The notes beneath the pieces were generated by a model. The model had not been told where the DNA came from. It was given only the letters and a program-made list of their open reading frames with translations, and searched no databases. A stretch of 64,000 nucleotides of DNA from Pseudomonadota bacterium (GTDB taxonomy: Bacteria; Pseudomonadota; Alphaproteobacteria; Rhizobiales; Methylopilaceae), in NCBI GenBank assembly GCA_023388965.1, contig JAEWFF010000021.1, forward strand, positions 31,792 through 95,791. Direction: 5' to 3'. Both the position numbers and the translations under genes were made by a program. The stretch's first letter is position 1, and every line of letters starts with the position of its first letter. Positions 43,168 to 50,804 of this stretch are shown in pieces.

Positions 43168-43286
43168 TGTCCCGGGGCGATGCGAAGCATCGAGCCCGGG
43201 ACCCATACGCCGTGACGACGCGACTCGATCTCTGGCGCTGCGGCGTATGGATCCCGGACAGCGGCTTCGCCGCTTCCGGGATATGC
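43168..43286. repeat. Family B palindromic repeat, copy 4 (uninterrupted)
   Basis: Left hairpin with GATGC/GCATC arms around GAA, GGGACCCATACGCCG in the centre, then CGGCGTATGGATCCCGG and AGCGGC/GCCGCT. It is in the orientation opposite to copies 1-2 and provides the reference for the interrupted copy at 4063. It fills the convergent gap between the OmpA-domain gene and the ABC exporter gene. Confidence 0.75.
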
Positions 43287-43287
43287 G

Positions 43288-45048
43288 TTACACGAACTGC
43301 AATGCCGCCAGTCGTGCGTACAGGCCCTTCATCTTGACGAGCTCGAAATGCTCGCCTTCCTCGACGATCCGGCCGTCCTGCATGACGAGGATGCGGTCCG
43401 CGTTCTGCACGGTGGCGAGGCGGTGGGCGACGACGAGCGTGGTGCGGCCCTTCATCAGCCGCGCAAGCGCCTCCTGAACGAGCGCCTCGCTTTCGGCATC
43501 GAGAGCGGAGGTGGCTTCGTCGAGCAGCAGGATCGGCGCGTCGCGCAGGATCGCGCGGGCGATGGCAAGGCGCTGGCGCTGGCCGCCAGAGAGCGTCACG
43601 CCACGCTCGCCGACTTCGGTGTCGTAGCCGTTCGGCAAAGCGCGGATGAACGTGTCGGCGGCGGCATCCTTTGCCGCGGCCTCGATCTGCTCGTCGGTCG
43701 CGTCCGGACGTCCGAAGCGGATATTCTCGCGCACCGTGGTCGCGAAGATCACCGGGTCCTGCGGAACGAGCGCCATGCGCGATCTGAGATCGGTGGGATC
43801 GACCTTGCGCACATCCGTATTGTCGATCAGGACGCGGCCGCGCTGCGGATCGTAGAACCGCAGCAGCAGCGAAAACAGCGTGGACTTGCCGGCGCCGGAC
43901 GGGCCGACAATGGCGACCGTCTCGCCGGGCGCGATCCTGAAGCTGATATCGTTCAGCACCATTGAATGCGCACGGGCCGGATAGGCGAAGCGCGCGAAAT
44001 CGAATTCGATCGCGCCCTTGAACGGTTCGGGAAACGCGCGCGGGTTCTTGCGCATGCGTATGTGCGGCTCGATGCGCAGGATCTCGTCCAGACGCTCGGC
44101 GGCGCCCGCGGCCTGCGAGATTTCCGCCCAGACTTCGGAAATCTGCGCCAGCGAACTTGCGGCGAACACGGCGTAGAGCACGAACTGGCCGAGCAGGCCG
44201 GCCGACAGATTGCCGGCGGCGACATTGGTGGCGCCCCACCACAGGATCGCGACGACGCTCGCGAAGACGAGGAAAATGGCGACGGCCGTCAGTACGGCCC
44301 GCGTCACCGTCGCGCGCTGCGCGCCGGTATAGGCGCGCTCGACCGCGATGTCGAAACGTTCGATGAGCTGCGCTTCGGCGGTGAAGGCCTGCACGACGCG
44401 CATCGCGCCGATCGCCTCGCCCGCGAGGGCGGAGGCATCGGCCAGAGTGTCCTGCGCGGTGCGCGAGCGGCGCTGCACGGCGCGGCCGAAGGCGATCAGC
44501 GGGAAAACGATCAGCGGAATGGCGAGCAGGACGAGCGCGGACAGGCGCGGGCTGGTCACGATCATCATGATTGCCGCGCCGAAGAACAGGAAGATGTTGC
44601 GCAGTGCGACCGAGGCCGATGCGCCGAAGGTCGATTTGATGAGCGTGGTGTCGGCGGCAAGGCGCGAGACGAGTTCGCCGGAGCGCGCATCGTCGTAGAA
44701 GCCGGGCGAGAGCCGCGTGAGATGGGTGAGAACCGCCGAGCGGAGATCGGCGACCACCCGCTCGCCCAGCGTCATGACGAGGTAGTAGCGGGAGGCGGAG
44801 GCCAGAGCGAGCACGCCCGCGACCCCGATCATGGTCAGGAAATAGAAGTCGATCAGGCCGGCGCTGTCTGAAAAGCCGAAATCGACGATCCGCCGCACCG
44901 CGATCGGCACGACAAGGGTCGCGGCCGATGCCGCCGTCAGGGCGATAATGGCCAGTACGATCCGTCCCTTGTAGCGCAGCGCGAAGGGCAGGAGGGCTTT
45001 GAGGGGTGCCAGACGGGCGCGCCGGGCGGGGGTCGAGGAGCCGTGCAT
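43288..45048 (-). CDS. ABC exporter, MsbA-like half transporter
   Basis: 586 residues from ATG 45048 (MHGSSTPARRARLAPLKALL); the frame is open upstream to 45231 but without homologous residues. Six-helix transmembrane domain about 20-320 and nucleotide-binding domain about 350-586: Walker A GPSGAGKST, Q-loop LVPQDPVIFATTVREN, signature LSGGQRQRLAIARA, Walker B ILLLDEATSALD, His switch VVAHRL. Homodimeric exporter of lipid or drug type; substrate not determinable. Divergent from rpmE. Confidence 0.93.
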   Translation of the reverse strand: MHGSSTPARRARLAPLKALLPFALRYKGRIVLAIIALTAASAATLVVPIAVRRIVDFGFSDSAGLIDFYFLTMIGVAGVLALASASRYYLVMTLGERVVADLRSAVLTHLTRLSPGFYDDARSGELVSRLAADTTLIKSTFGASASVALRNIFLFFGAAIMMIVTSPRLSALVLLAIPLIVFPLIAFGRAVQRRSRTAQDTLADASALAGEAIGAMRVVQAFTAEAQLIERFDIAVERAYTGAQRATVTRAVLTAVAIFLVFASVVAILWWGATNVAAGNLSAGLLGQFVLYAVFAASSLAQISEVWAEISQAAGAAERLDEILRIEPHIRMRKNPRAFPEPFKGAIEFDFARFAYPARAHSMVLNDISFRIAPGETVAIVGPSGAGKSTLFSLLLRFYDPQRGRVLIDNTDVRKVDPTDLRSRMALVPQDPVIFATTVRENIRFGRPDATDEQIEAAAKDAAADTFIRALPNGYDTEVGERGVTLSGGQRQRLAIARAILRDAPILLLDEATSALDAESEALVQEALARLMKGRTTLVVAHRLATVQNADRILVMQDGRIVEEGEHFELVKMKGLYARLAALQFV

Positions 45049-45214
45049 CGGGCGCGACCATGCCGTTGCCGGGCGCACAGAAGCAAGAGGCGCAATGCGC
45101 GCCGAAAGAGCTAAGTTGACGCGGCAGGCTTGCTCAAGCCCCCCTGTTCGGCTATAGCGGCGCCTTCCTGATTTCACTGTACGTCCGGGGCGCCAGGCGC
45201 CCGAGAGGCAAGCC

Positions 45215-45448
45215 ATGGCAAAGAGCGACATCCACCCCGATTACCACTATATCAAAGTGGTGATGACGGACGGCACCGAATACACGACCCGGTCGACCTA
45301 CGGCAAAGAGGGCGACACGCTCCAGCTCGACATCGATCCGACGACCCATCCGGCCTGGACAGGCGGCGAGCAGCGCCTGCTGGACCGCGCGGGCCGCGTG
45401 TCCAAGTTCTCGGCGCGTTTCGGCAATATCGGCGCCGCGAAGCGCTGA
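45215..45448 (+). CDS. rpmE: Ribosomal protein bL31, cysteine-free type
   Basis: 77 residues: MAKSDIHPDYHYIKVVMTDG followed by TTHPAWTGGEQRLLDRAGRVSKF. The zinc-binding CxxC of standard L31 is absent; there is no cysteine at all. Typical of alphaproteobacteria. Monocistronic with a strong terminator just after. Confidence 0.94.
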   Translation: MAKSDIHPDYHYIKVVMTDGTEYTTRSTYGKEGDTLQLDIDPTTHPAWTGGEQRLLDRAGRVSKFSARFGNIGAAKR

Positions 45449-45470
45449 GAAGCCGCTTCATTCAGATACG

Positions 45471-45499
45471 AAAAAGCCCCGCCGAAGCGGGGCTTTTTT
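45471..45499 (+). terminator. Intrinsic terminator of rpmE
   Basis: Perfect stem GCCCCGC/GCGGGGC (45476-45493, loop CGAA) with A5 before and T6 after, so it can also stop convergent transcription from rcdA. Confidence 0.92.
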
Positions 45500-45541
45500 G
45501 TTGCCTCCCCGCCCCCACGGGAAGAGCACGGATAAAGAATA

Positions 45542-46063
45542 TCAGGCGCCGGTGGCGAAGGCCGTGCGCAGCAGCGCGAGCTGGCTTTCGATCGGATTGG
45601 GGCGATTGTCGTCGCCCTTGCCGCTGATCTGGTTCTCGAGCATCAGCACGCGCGCCTGCAGGCGGTCGGTGTGGCTGATGAGTTCGCGCAGGCGCTCGGG
45701 CAAAGCGGTGTAGGTTTCCGCAGAAACGGTCGAGCGGCCCTGGGTCAGCTTGACCTTGGATTTTTCGCTCTGGGCCTGTTCCTGGTTCATTTCGCCTTCA
45801 TTGGCGGCGCGCTGGATCAGGAGCCAGGACGCGATCTGCATCAGGCGCGTGGTCAGGCGCATGCTTTCCGTCGCATAGGCCAGGGCGACCGCGCGCGCGA
45901 GCACGCGGCTTTCCTCGCGGCCGTCGCCGTCGAGATAGGCCGCCGTCTCCTCGACAAGCGTCATGCCCTCGCGGAACAGGGGCCGGAAGGCTTCGGACGA
46001 GACGAGCTTCTGCCCGAACGAGACATATCCGTCCTGGGCGGGGAGGTCGTGCGGTTCACTCAT
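45542..46063 (-). CDS. rcdA: RcdA-family protein (DUF1465), CtrA-degradation adaptor
   Basis: 173 residues from ATG 46063. The diagnostic segment is FREGMTLVEETAAYLDGDG, then AYATESMRLTTRLMQIASWL and PERLRELISHTDRLQARV; the protein is a helical bundle. In Caulobacter RcdA links PopA-bound substrates to CpdR-ClpXP and drives CtrA proteolysis at the swarmer-to-stalked transition. Family membership is clear; the adaptor function is inherited from Caulobacter. A CtrA-like site lies upstream at 46156-46170. Confidence 0.85.
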   Translation of the reverse strand: MSEPHDLPAQDGYVSFGQKLVSSEAFRPLFREGMTLVEETAAYLDGDGREESRVLARAVALAYATESMRLTTRLMQIASWLLIQRAANEGEMNQEQAQSEKSKVKLTQGRSTVSAETYTALPERLRELISHTDRLQARVLMLENQISGKGDDNRPNPIESQLALLRTAFATGA

Positions 46064-46155
46064 GACGCGGAACTTACCTGCTGAAACACAAGGCAGGCCA
46101 CGGCCCGCCACGGCCGCTACACTGCCGCGCCATTCCTTCAAACGGAAGCCAAAAT

Positions 46156-46170
46156 TTAACGGTTGGTTAG
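46156..46170 (-). promoter_or_regulatory. Possible CtrA-type site upstream of rcdA
   Basis: TTAA (46156-46159), seven bases, TTAG (46167-46170), the same near-consensus form as at 11906-11920 before motA. It is about 95 bases upstream of the rcdA start. CtrA control of its own degradation adaptor would be a feedback; only motif evidence. Confidence 0.4.
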
Positions 46171-46208
46171 GAGATGCAGATTGGCGTTAACGAGATGACG
46201 CCGGCCAC

Positions 46209-46234
46209 AAAAAAGAGCCGCCGGGAGGCGGCTC
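46209..46234 (-). terminator. Intrinsic terminator, minus strand
   Basis: GAGCCGCC/GGCGGCTC (46215-46234, loop GGGA) preceded on the plus strand by A6 (46209-46214), giving U6 on the minus strand. It would end transcripts from the DUF1192 gene at 46391. The 150 bases between (46240-46390) have no ORF; an unannotated small RNA ending here is possible but unsupported. The whole 46064-46390 gap is otherwise featureless. Confidence 0.7.
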
Positions 46235-46390
46235 GTAAGTCTGATGACAGGGAGGCGTCAAACAGAGCGGCGGGTGCCGCCTGAATCCAGAACATCTGGA
46301 GTGCCCATATCAATAACGTAGAAAGCTTAATGCCGCGTTAACGTTCAACCATGCCCTGCACGTCAGGCTGCTCGGCTGCCAGCGCGTGCA

Positions 46391-46588
46391 TCACTTTGAG
46401 CCGAATAGATTATCCGCCGCGGCGCGCTGGGCGGCCTTTTTCGCGCGCGCATCCTCCAGCCGCTGAATTTCCGCTTTCAGGACGGCGATGCGCTCGTCGA
46501 ACTCCTCGATCGACAGGGAATAAAGGTCCTGGCCGATCTCGTGCGCGGCCTTGCGCAGGGGCAGGTCGTCGTCGGTGCTGAACGCCAT
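46391..46588 (-). CDS. DUF1192 small coiled-coil protein
   Basis: 65 residues from ATG 46588. SIEEFDERIAVLKAEIQRLEDARAKKAAQRAAAD is a short coiled coil ending in a NLFGSK tail, the DUF1192 pattern. Small cytosolic alphaproteobacterial protein of unknown function, divergent from trcR. Confidence 0.85.
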   Translation of the reverse strand: MAFSTDDDLPLRKAAHEIGQDLYSLSIEEFDERIAVLKAEIQRLEDARAKKAAQRAAADNLFGSK

Positions 46589-46764
46589 CGGCCTTTCTCC
46601 CGTTATCGGTATCGACCGGAAAGAGTTTAGCGCAGGCGGGCGCAAAAATCGCGTAGAGCGTTTGCCAGCAGTTGCGCACCGGCATATATACGTCGCATTC
46701 CGGTCATTCGAATACGACCAATGCTTCGTCCCCGGGCGGGCGAAGCGCAGAGGAGATTTTTGCC

Positions 46765-47484
46765 ATGGCCAATGCGCCGCTCATGCCGAAGGCGACCGCC
46801 GTCTGGCTCGTCGACAACACATCGCTGTCGTTTGCCCAGATCGCGGATTTCTGCCGGCTGCACGAGCTGGAAGTGAAGGCCATCGCCGACGGCGACGCGG
46901 CGCAGGGCATTCGCGGCATCGACCCGATTTCGGGCGGCCAGCTTGCCCGCGACGAGGTCGAAAAGGCCGAGGCTGATCCCGAATACCGGATGAAGCTTCA
47001 GGAATCCAAGGTGCGCCTGCCCGAGGTCAAGCGCCGCAAGGGCCCGCGTTACACCCCGGTTTCGCGCCGCCATGACCGCCCGAACGCGATCCTGTGGCTG
47101 CTGCGCAATCATCCGGAGCTGAAGGACAGCCAGATCATGCGTCTGGTCGGCACGACGAAATCGACCATCCAGTCGATCCGCGACCGCACGCACTGGAACA
47201 GCTCGCAATTGTCGCCGCTCGATCCGGTGACGCTCGGCCTGTGTTCGCAGATCGATCTCGATTTCGAGGTGAACAAGGCTTCGAAGAACGCGCCGCCGCG
47301 CCCCGAGACCGAGGACGGCCAGACGCTGCTGCCGACCGACGTCACCACGGCGGCGGCCGAGCCGGAGCCGTTCAGCGGCTTCGAGCCCCGCGAACGCCGC
47401 GACGAAGAAGAAAAGATCGACGCCGATTCAGTGTTCGCGAAGCTCAAGAATCTTCGCCGCGAAGACGACGACGAGGAAGAGTGA
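46765..47484 (+). CDS. trcR: TrcR, DUF1013 RNA-polymerase-associated cell-cycle regulator
   Basis: 239 residues from ATG 46765, with AGAGGAGA upstream. PLMPKATAVWLVDNTSLSFAQIADFCRLH opens the domain; a second helix-turn-helix-like part is HPELKDSQIMRLVGTTKSTIQSIRDRTHW. The C-terminus is acidic (RREDDDEEE). DUF1013 proteins track with RNA polymerase and control cell-cycle promoters in Caulobacter (TrcR). Length and motifs match well. Confidence 0.88.
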   Translation: MANAPLMPKATAVWLVDNTSLSFAQIADFCRLHELEVKAIADGDAAQGIRGIDPISGGQLARDEVEKAEADPEYRMKLQESKVRLPEVKRRKGPRYTPVSRRHDRPNAILWLLRNHPELKDSQIMRLVGTTKSTIQSIRDRTHWNSSQLSPLDPVTLGLCSQIDLDFEVNKASKNAPPRPETEDGQTLLPTDVTTAAAEPEPFSGFEPRERRDEEEKIDADSVFAKLKNLRREDDDEEE

Positions 47485-47494
47485 TCCGCGCCGG

Positions 47495-47683
47495 CTAGTG
47501 CAGGGTGGCGCCCTCCGGCGCCATCTTCAGCCGGGTGATCTCTTCCTTCAGCTTCAGCTTTTTACGTTTGAGGTCGCGGACCCGGTCTTCATCGGCCGCG
47601 GGATGGGAGAGTTCGTCTTCGATCTGGCGCTCGAGCGCCTGGTGTTTCTGCTCAAGCGCCGTAAGATACGAAGCCATCGACAT
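47495..47683 (-). CDS. DUF465/YdcH-type small coiled-coil protein, first copy
   Basis: 62 residues from ATG 47683, with GGAG 8 bases ahead (ATG 47677 also possible). ALEQKHQALERQIEDELSHP then RVRDLKRKKLKLKEEITRLK is the YdcH family signature. Convergent with trcR (10 bases apart) and divergent from a second DUF465 gene. Function unknown. Confidence 0.88.
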   Translation of the reverse strand: MSMASYLTALEQKHQALERQIEDELSHPAADEDRVRDLKRKKLKLKEEITRLKMAPEGATLH

Positions 47684-47866
47684 TCGCCAATCTCCTCTTG
47701 CTTGACCCTGACGCGCGAGGATTGCACGCGTTCCGGACTCTGTCGATTAGACTTAGAGAATTAGGCACAGCGGTGACGGAAGACGTGACGTTCCCCCTTC
47801 GCGCCCGGCCGCCTGTTCCGCTAGAAAGACTCCCGGAGCGGGAAACTTTCATGCGGAAGGCCGGGC

Positions 47867-48079
47867 ATGGCTGAGGACGAGGTCGACGAAAGCGCGCTGC
47901 GCAGCGAACTGTCCCGCCTGGAAGAGGAGCACCGCGACCTCGACAGTGCGATCCTCGCGCTGGAAAAGATCGGCGCGGGCGACCGGCTGCAGATCCAGCG
48001 GCTGAAAAAGCGCAAGCTCCTTCTGCGCGACCGCATCTCCCATCTCGAAGATACGCTGACGCCGGATATCATTGCGTGA
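47867..48079 (+). CDS. DUF465/YdcH-type small coiled-coil protein, second copy
   Basis: 70 residues. LRSELSRLEEEHRDLDSAI and QIQRLKKRKLLLRDRISHLEDT match the same family as the gene at 47495, though the two are only distantly similar and face away from each other across 183 bases. The stop overlaps the start of a family C repeat. Function unknown. Confidence 0.85.
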   Translation: MAEDEVDESALRSELSRLEEEHRDLDSAILALEKIGAGDRLQIQRLKKRKLLLRDRISHLEDTLTPDIIA

Positions 48080-48247
48080 AACCCTCATCCTGAGCCGAAC
48101 GCCGCAGGCGTCCGTGCCGAAGGATGGTGGCAAGCACCCAACTCGCGGCCATCCTTCGACACGGCTCGATGCTTCGCATCGAGTCCGGCTCAGGATGAGG
48201 GAGCCGGTGTGGCCCGCGAGTCGTCCTCTCCCGCAAACGGGAGAGAA
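48076..48247. repeat. Family C repeat followed by a family A hairpin
   Basis: CCTCATCCTGAGCC (48076 on) and GGCTCAGGATGAGG (to 48200) are the complementary ends; the inner hairpin is CTCGATGC/GCATCGAG (48165-48183, loop TTC), the same arms as in the family A copy at 37804. A CTCTCCCGCAAACGGGAGAG hairpin follows at about 48227-48246. Confidence 0.78.
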
Positions 48248-48254
48248 GACGTAA

Positions 48255-49043
48255 TTACGCCTTCTTCAGCCGCTCCAGCAGCATTTTGTGTATGGTCTCG
48301 TTGCCGGCGCAGATATGGCCGTGCGTGGACATGTCGTCGCGGCCGTTGAGGTCCGAGACGAAGCCGCCGGCCTCGCGGATCAGCAATATGCCCGCCGCGA
48401 TGTCCCAGGGCTTCAGATCGCGCTCCCAGAAGCCGTCGAGCCGGCCCGCGGCGACATAGGCGAGATCGAGCGAGGCGGCGCCCATGCGCCTGATGCCGGC
48501 GACGTCCGTCTGTACGGAACGCAGCTCGCGCCCGAACTGGTCATGATCGCCCTTGCCGAGATGGGTGACGCCGGTGCCGATGACGCAATCGTTCAGGCGC
48601 GAGCGTGCGGCGACGCGGATGCGCCGGTCGTTGAGAAACGCGCCCTGACCGCGCTCGGCGGTGAACAATTCGTCGTTGATCGGATTGTAGACGACGGCGG
48701 CGACGAGAAGGCCGTTGCGCTCCAGCGCGATCGAGACCGCGAATTGCGGAATGCCGTGCAGGAAATTGGTCGTGCCGTCGAGCGGGTCGATGATGAAGCG
48801 CTGGCTCTTGTCCGCACCCGCGATCTCGCCGTTTTCCTCGAGCAGGAAGCCGACGTCCGGACGCGCCTTCTGCAATTCGCGCACGAGCGTCTCTTCCGCG
48901 CGCCGGTCGGCGGCCGAAACGAAATCGGACGGCCCCTTGATCGAAACCTGGAGCTGCTCGACCTCGCCGAAATCGCGCCGCATGCCGCGTCCGGCCTTGG
49001 TCGCGGCGTTGACCATCACATTCATCAGCGGGGAGCGGGCCAT
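48255..49043 (-). CDS. Inositol monophosphatase family protein (SuhB-like)
   Basis: 262 residues. Metal-binding motif A is FIIDPLDGTTNFLHG and motif B is PWDIAAGILLIREAGG; the LEENGE motif supplies a further Glu. It dephosphorylates inositol-1-phosphate or related sugars; SuhB also serves ribosomal RNA antitermination in E. coli, not demonstrable here. Upstream of it in the same direction lies the Sel1 gene, 42 bases away. Confidence 0.9.
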   Translation of the reverse strand: MARSPLMNVMVNAATKAGRGMRRDFGEVEQLQVSIKGPSDFVSAADRRAEETLVRELQKARPDVGFLLEENGEIAGADKSQRFIIDPLDGTTNFLHGIPQFAVSIALERNGLLVAAVVYNPINDELFTAERGQGAFLNDRRIRVAARSRLNDCVIGTGVTHLGKGDHDQFGRELRSVQTDVAGIRRMGAASLDLAYVAAGRLDGFWERDLKPWDIAAGILLIREAGGFVSDLNGRDDMSTHGHICAGNETIHKMLLERLKKA

Positions 49044-49085
49044 GGAATCCGGGCTCGGAAAAAAGAGGGAAGGGGGAGGAAGGGG

Positions 49086-50072
49086 TTACTGCGCTCTGGC
49101 GGTCGAAGCGTCAAGAGCGCTGCCGCCGCCGGGATCGGTCAGCTCGGCGGCGCGGCGCTCGGCGCTCGCCATCTCTTCCTTGGTCAGGCCGGCGAGATGA
49201 TCGTCGAGCATGGGGTCCATGGCGCCGCGCTTGCGGGCGGCGATGTACCAGGCCGCCGCCTCGATCCGGTCGCCCTCGAAGCCACGCCCGGCGACATAGA
49301 TGCGCGCAAGGCGGTTCATGGCGATGACGCTGCCGCGCGTCGCCGCCTTGAGAAACAGGCGGGCCGCGCCTTCCTCGCTCCTGTCGACGCCTTTGCCGTT
49401 GAACATGTCGATGGCGTATTCGGTCATGGCGTCGAGATGGCCCTGAGCGGCGGCGCGGGCGAGAAATTCGTTGCCTTTCGCGCGGTCTTCCTCCGTGCCG
49501 TTGCCTTCGCGCAGCATCGTGCCCCAGGCATATTCGCCATCGGCATTGCCGGCCTCCGCCGCCTTGCGGAAATGGTCTGCCGCCGTCTTGAGATCGTATG
49601 GACGGTCCAGCCCCTCCATGAAAAGCAGGCCGACATTGTAATGCGCGACGGGATCGCCTTTCCCGGCGGCCTTCTCGAACAGGTCGGCCGCGCCCTTGCG
49701 GTCCTTGGGCGTGCCGTTGCCTTCGAGCTTGAGCAGAGCGAGCGCGACCATGGAATTGGCGTCGCCTTCCTTGGCGCCGAGTGCGTACCATTCGGCGGCT
49801 TTCTTCAGGTCTTTCGCAAAGCCGAGGCCGTTCTCGTAGAGGAAACCCACAAGCGTCATCGCCGGGCCGGCATCGTCCTTGCGGTCGATCCGTTTCAGCG
49901 CCTCCTGCATCGCCTGCAGGTATTCGCCGCGCTGATAGGCGCCGAAGGCGCGGTCGCCCTGCGGCTGAAGCGGTGCGGCAAGCTGGGGGTCGAAAGGCGG
50001 CGGCGCTTCCACCGGCGCGGCCATCGCGTGCAGGGGTAGGGCGCAGGCAAGAACGAGCGGAAGGCGCTTCAT
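49086..50072 (-). CDS. Exported Sel1/TPR repeat protein
   Basis: 328 residues from ATG 50072. Signal peptide MKRLPLVLACALPLHAMA. Seven or so Sel1-like repeats follow (AMTLVGFLYENGLGFAKDLKKA, SMVALALLKLEGNGTPKDRKGA, AHYNVGLLFMEGLDRPYDLKTA, and so on, 36-residue spacing). A periplasmic interaction scaffold of unknown partner. The start overlaps the end of the ThiE-like gene by 4 bases, so both are co-translated. Confidence 0.87.
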   Translation of the reverse strand: MKRLPLVLACALPLHAMAAPVEAPPPFDPQLAAPLQPQGDRAFGAYQRGEYLQAMQEALKRIDRKDDAGPAMTLVGFLYENGLGFAKDLKKAAEWYALGAKEGDANSMVALALLKLEGNGTPKDRKGAADLFEKAAGKGDPVAHYNVGLLFMEGLDRPYDLKTAADHFRKAAEAGNADGEYAWGTMLREGNGTEEDRAKGNEFLARAAAQGHLDAMTEYAIDMFNGKGVDRSEEGAARLFLKAATRGSVIAMNRLARIYVAGRGFEGDRIEAAAWYIAARKRGAMDPMLDDHLAGLTKEEMASAERRAAELTDPGGGSALDASTARAQ

Positions 50073-50698
50073 GCCGGAACGATGGCCTGTTTCAGCGCGG
50101 CCTCGGCGGCGCGCATGGCGGCTTCCGGCCCGTCCGGATGCGTCCATACGAACGAGGACAAAGCGATGAATTCGGCGCCCGTTCGCGCCAGCGGCCCGAT
50201 CGCATCGAGCGTTTCGGCCTGCCCGGCGCAGGGCGTCGTGAAAATCTCGGCCCACCACGACAGACGCTCGCAGGTCGCTTCCAGCGGGGGCGTCTCGCCG
50301 CCTTTGCCCGGATCGCCGAACAGGACGTAATCGCAACCAAGCTCGCCCGCGATCATGGCCGCGTCGCGCGTCCGCAGTCCGCCGGTGCCGACGATCTTTT
50401 CCGGCTTGAAGCGGGCAACGGCCTCGCGGCTTTGCCTGTCGCCGAAGACGTGCACGCCGTCCGCGCCCGCTTTGCCGGCAACGTCCGGCGCGCCCGCGAT
50501 CAGGGCGGCGGCGTCCTTTGCCTGCGCCGCCTCGACCAGCGGCTTGAGCGTCTTGAGCAGCGCGCGCTCATCAGTATCGGGCGCGGTGCGCAGGATCACG
50601 GCGGCGATCCCGGAGTCGGCGCCGAGGGCCGCTTCGAGCGGCAGGACAGTTCCGGCGGCGAGTTCGGGCGAGATGAGCATCAGGCGGGGAGCGGTCAT
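50069..50698 (-). CDS. Thiamine-phosphate-synthase-like (TIM barrel) protein
   Basis: 209 residues. LMLISPELAAG at the start, ALIAGAPDVAGKAGADGVHVFG, KIVGTGGLRTRDAAMIAGELGCDYVLFGDPGK and ARTGAEFIALSSFVW follow the ThiE/TenI TIM-barrel order. Several catalytic residues of true ThiE (the LGQxD region) are altered, so it is probably a paralogue rather than the main thiamine phosphate synthase. First gene of a unit with the Sel1 gene. Confidence 0.72.
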   Translation of the reverse strand: MTAPRLMLISPELAAGTVLPLEAALGADSGIAAVILRTAPDTDERALLKTLKPLVEAAQAKDAAALIAGAPDVAGKAGADGVHVFGDRQSREAVARFKPEKIVGTGGLRTRDAAMIAGELGCDYVLFGDPGKGGETPPLEATCERLSWWAEIFTTPCAGQAETLDAIGPLARTGAEFIALSSFVWTHPDGPEAAMRAAEAALKQAIVPA

Positions 50699-50771
50699 GC
50701 CCGGCTTTTAGCAAACCGGGGTGGCGAAATGTAGATGCCCTTCCGACGAAAGGCGGTGGGCCGGCCGCGCA

Positions 50772-50797
50772 TGAAAAAGGCCGCCCGGAGGCGGCCT
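50772..50797 (-). terminator. Intrinsic terminator of yidC
   Basis: AAAGGCCGCC/GGCGGCCTTT (50774-50797, loop CGGA) with A5 at 50772-50776, i.e. a U5 tail on the minus strand, 8 bases after the yidC stop. Confidence 0.88.
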
Positions 50798-50804
50798 TTC
50801 ATGT

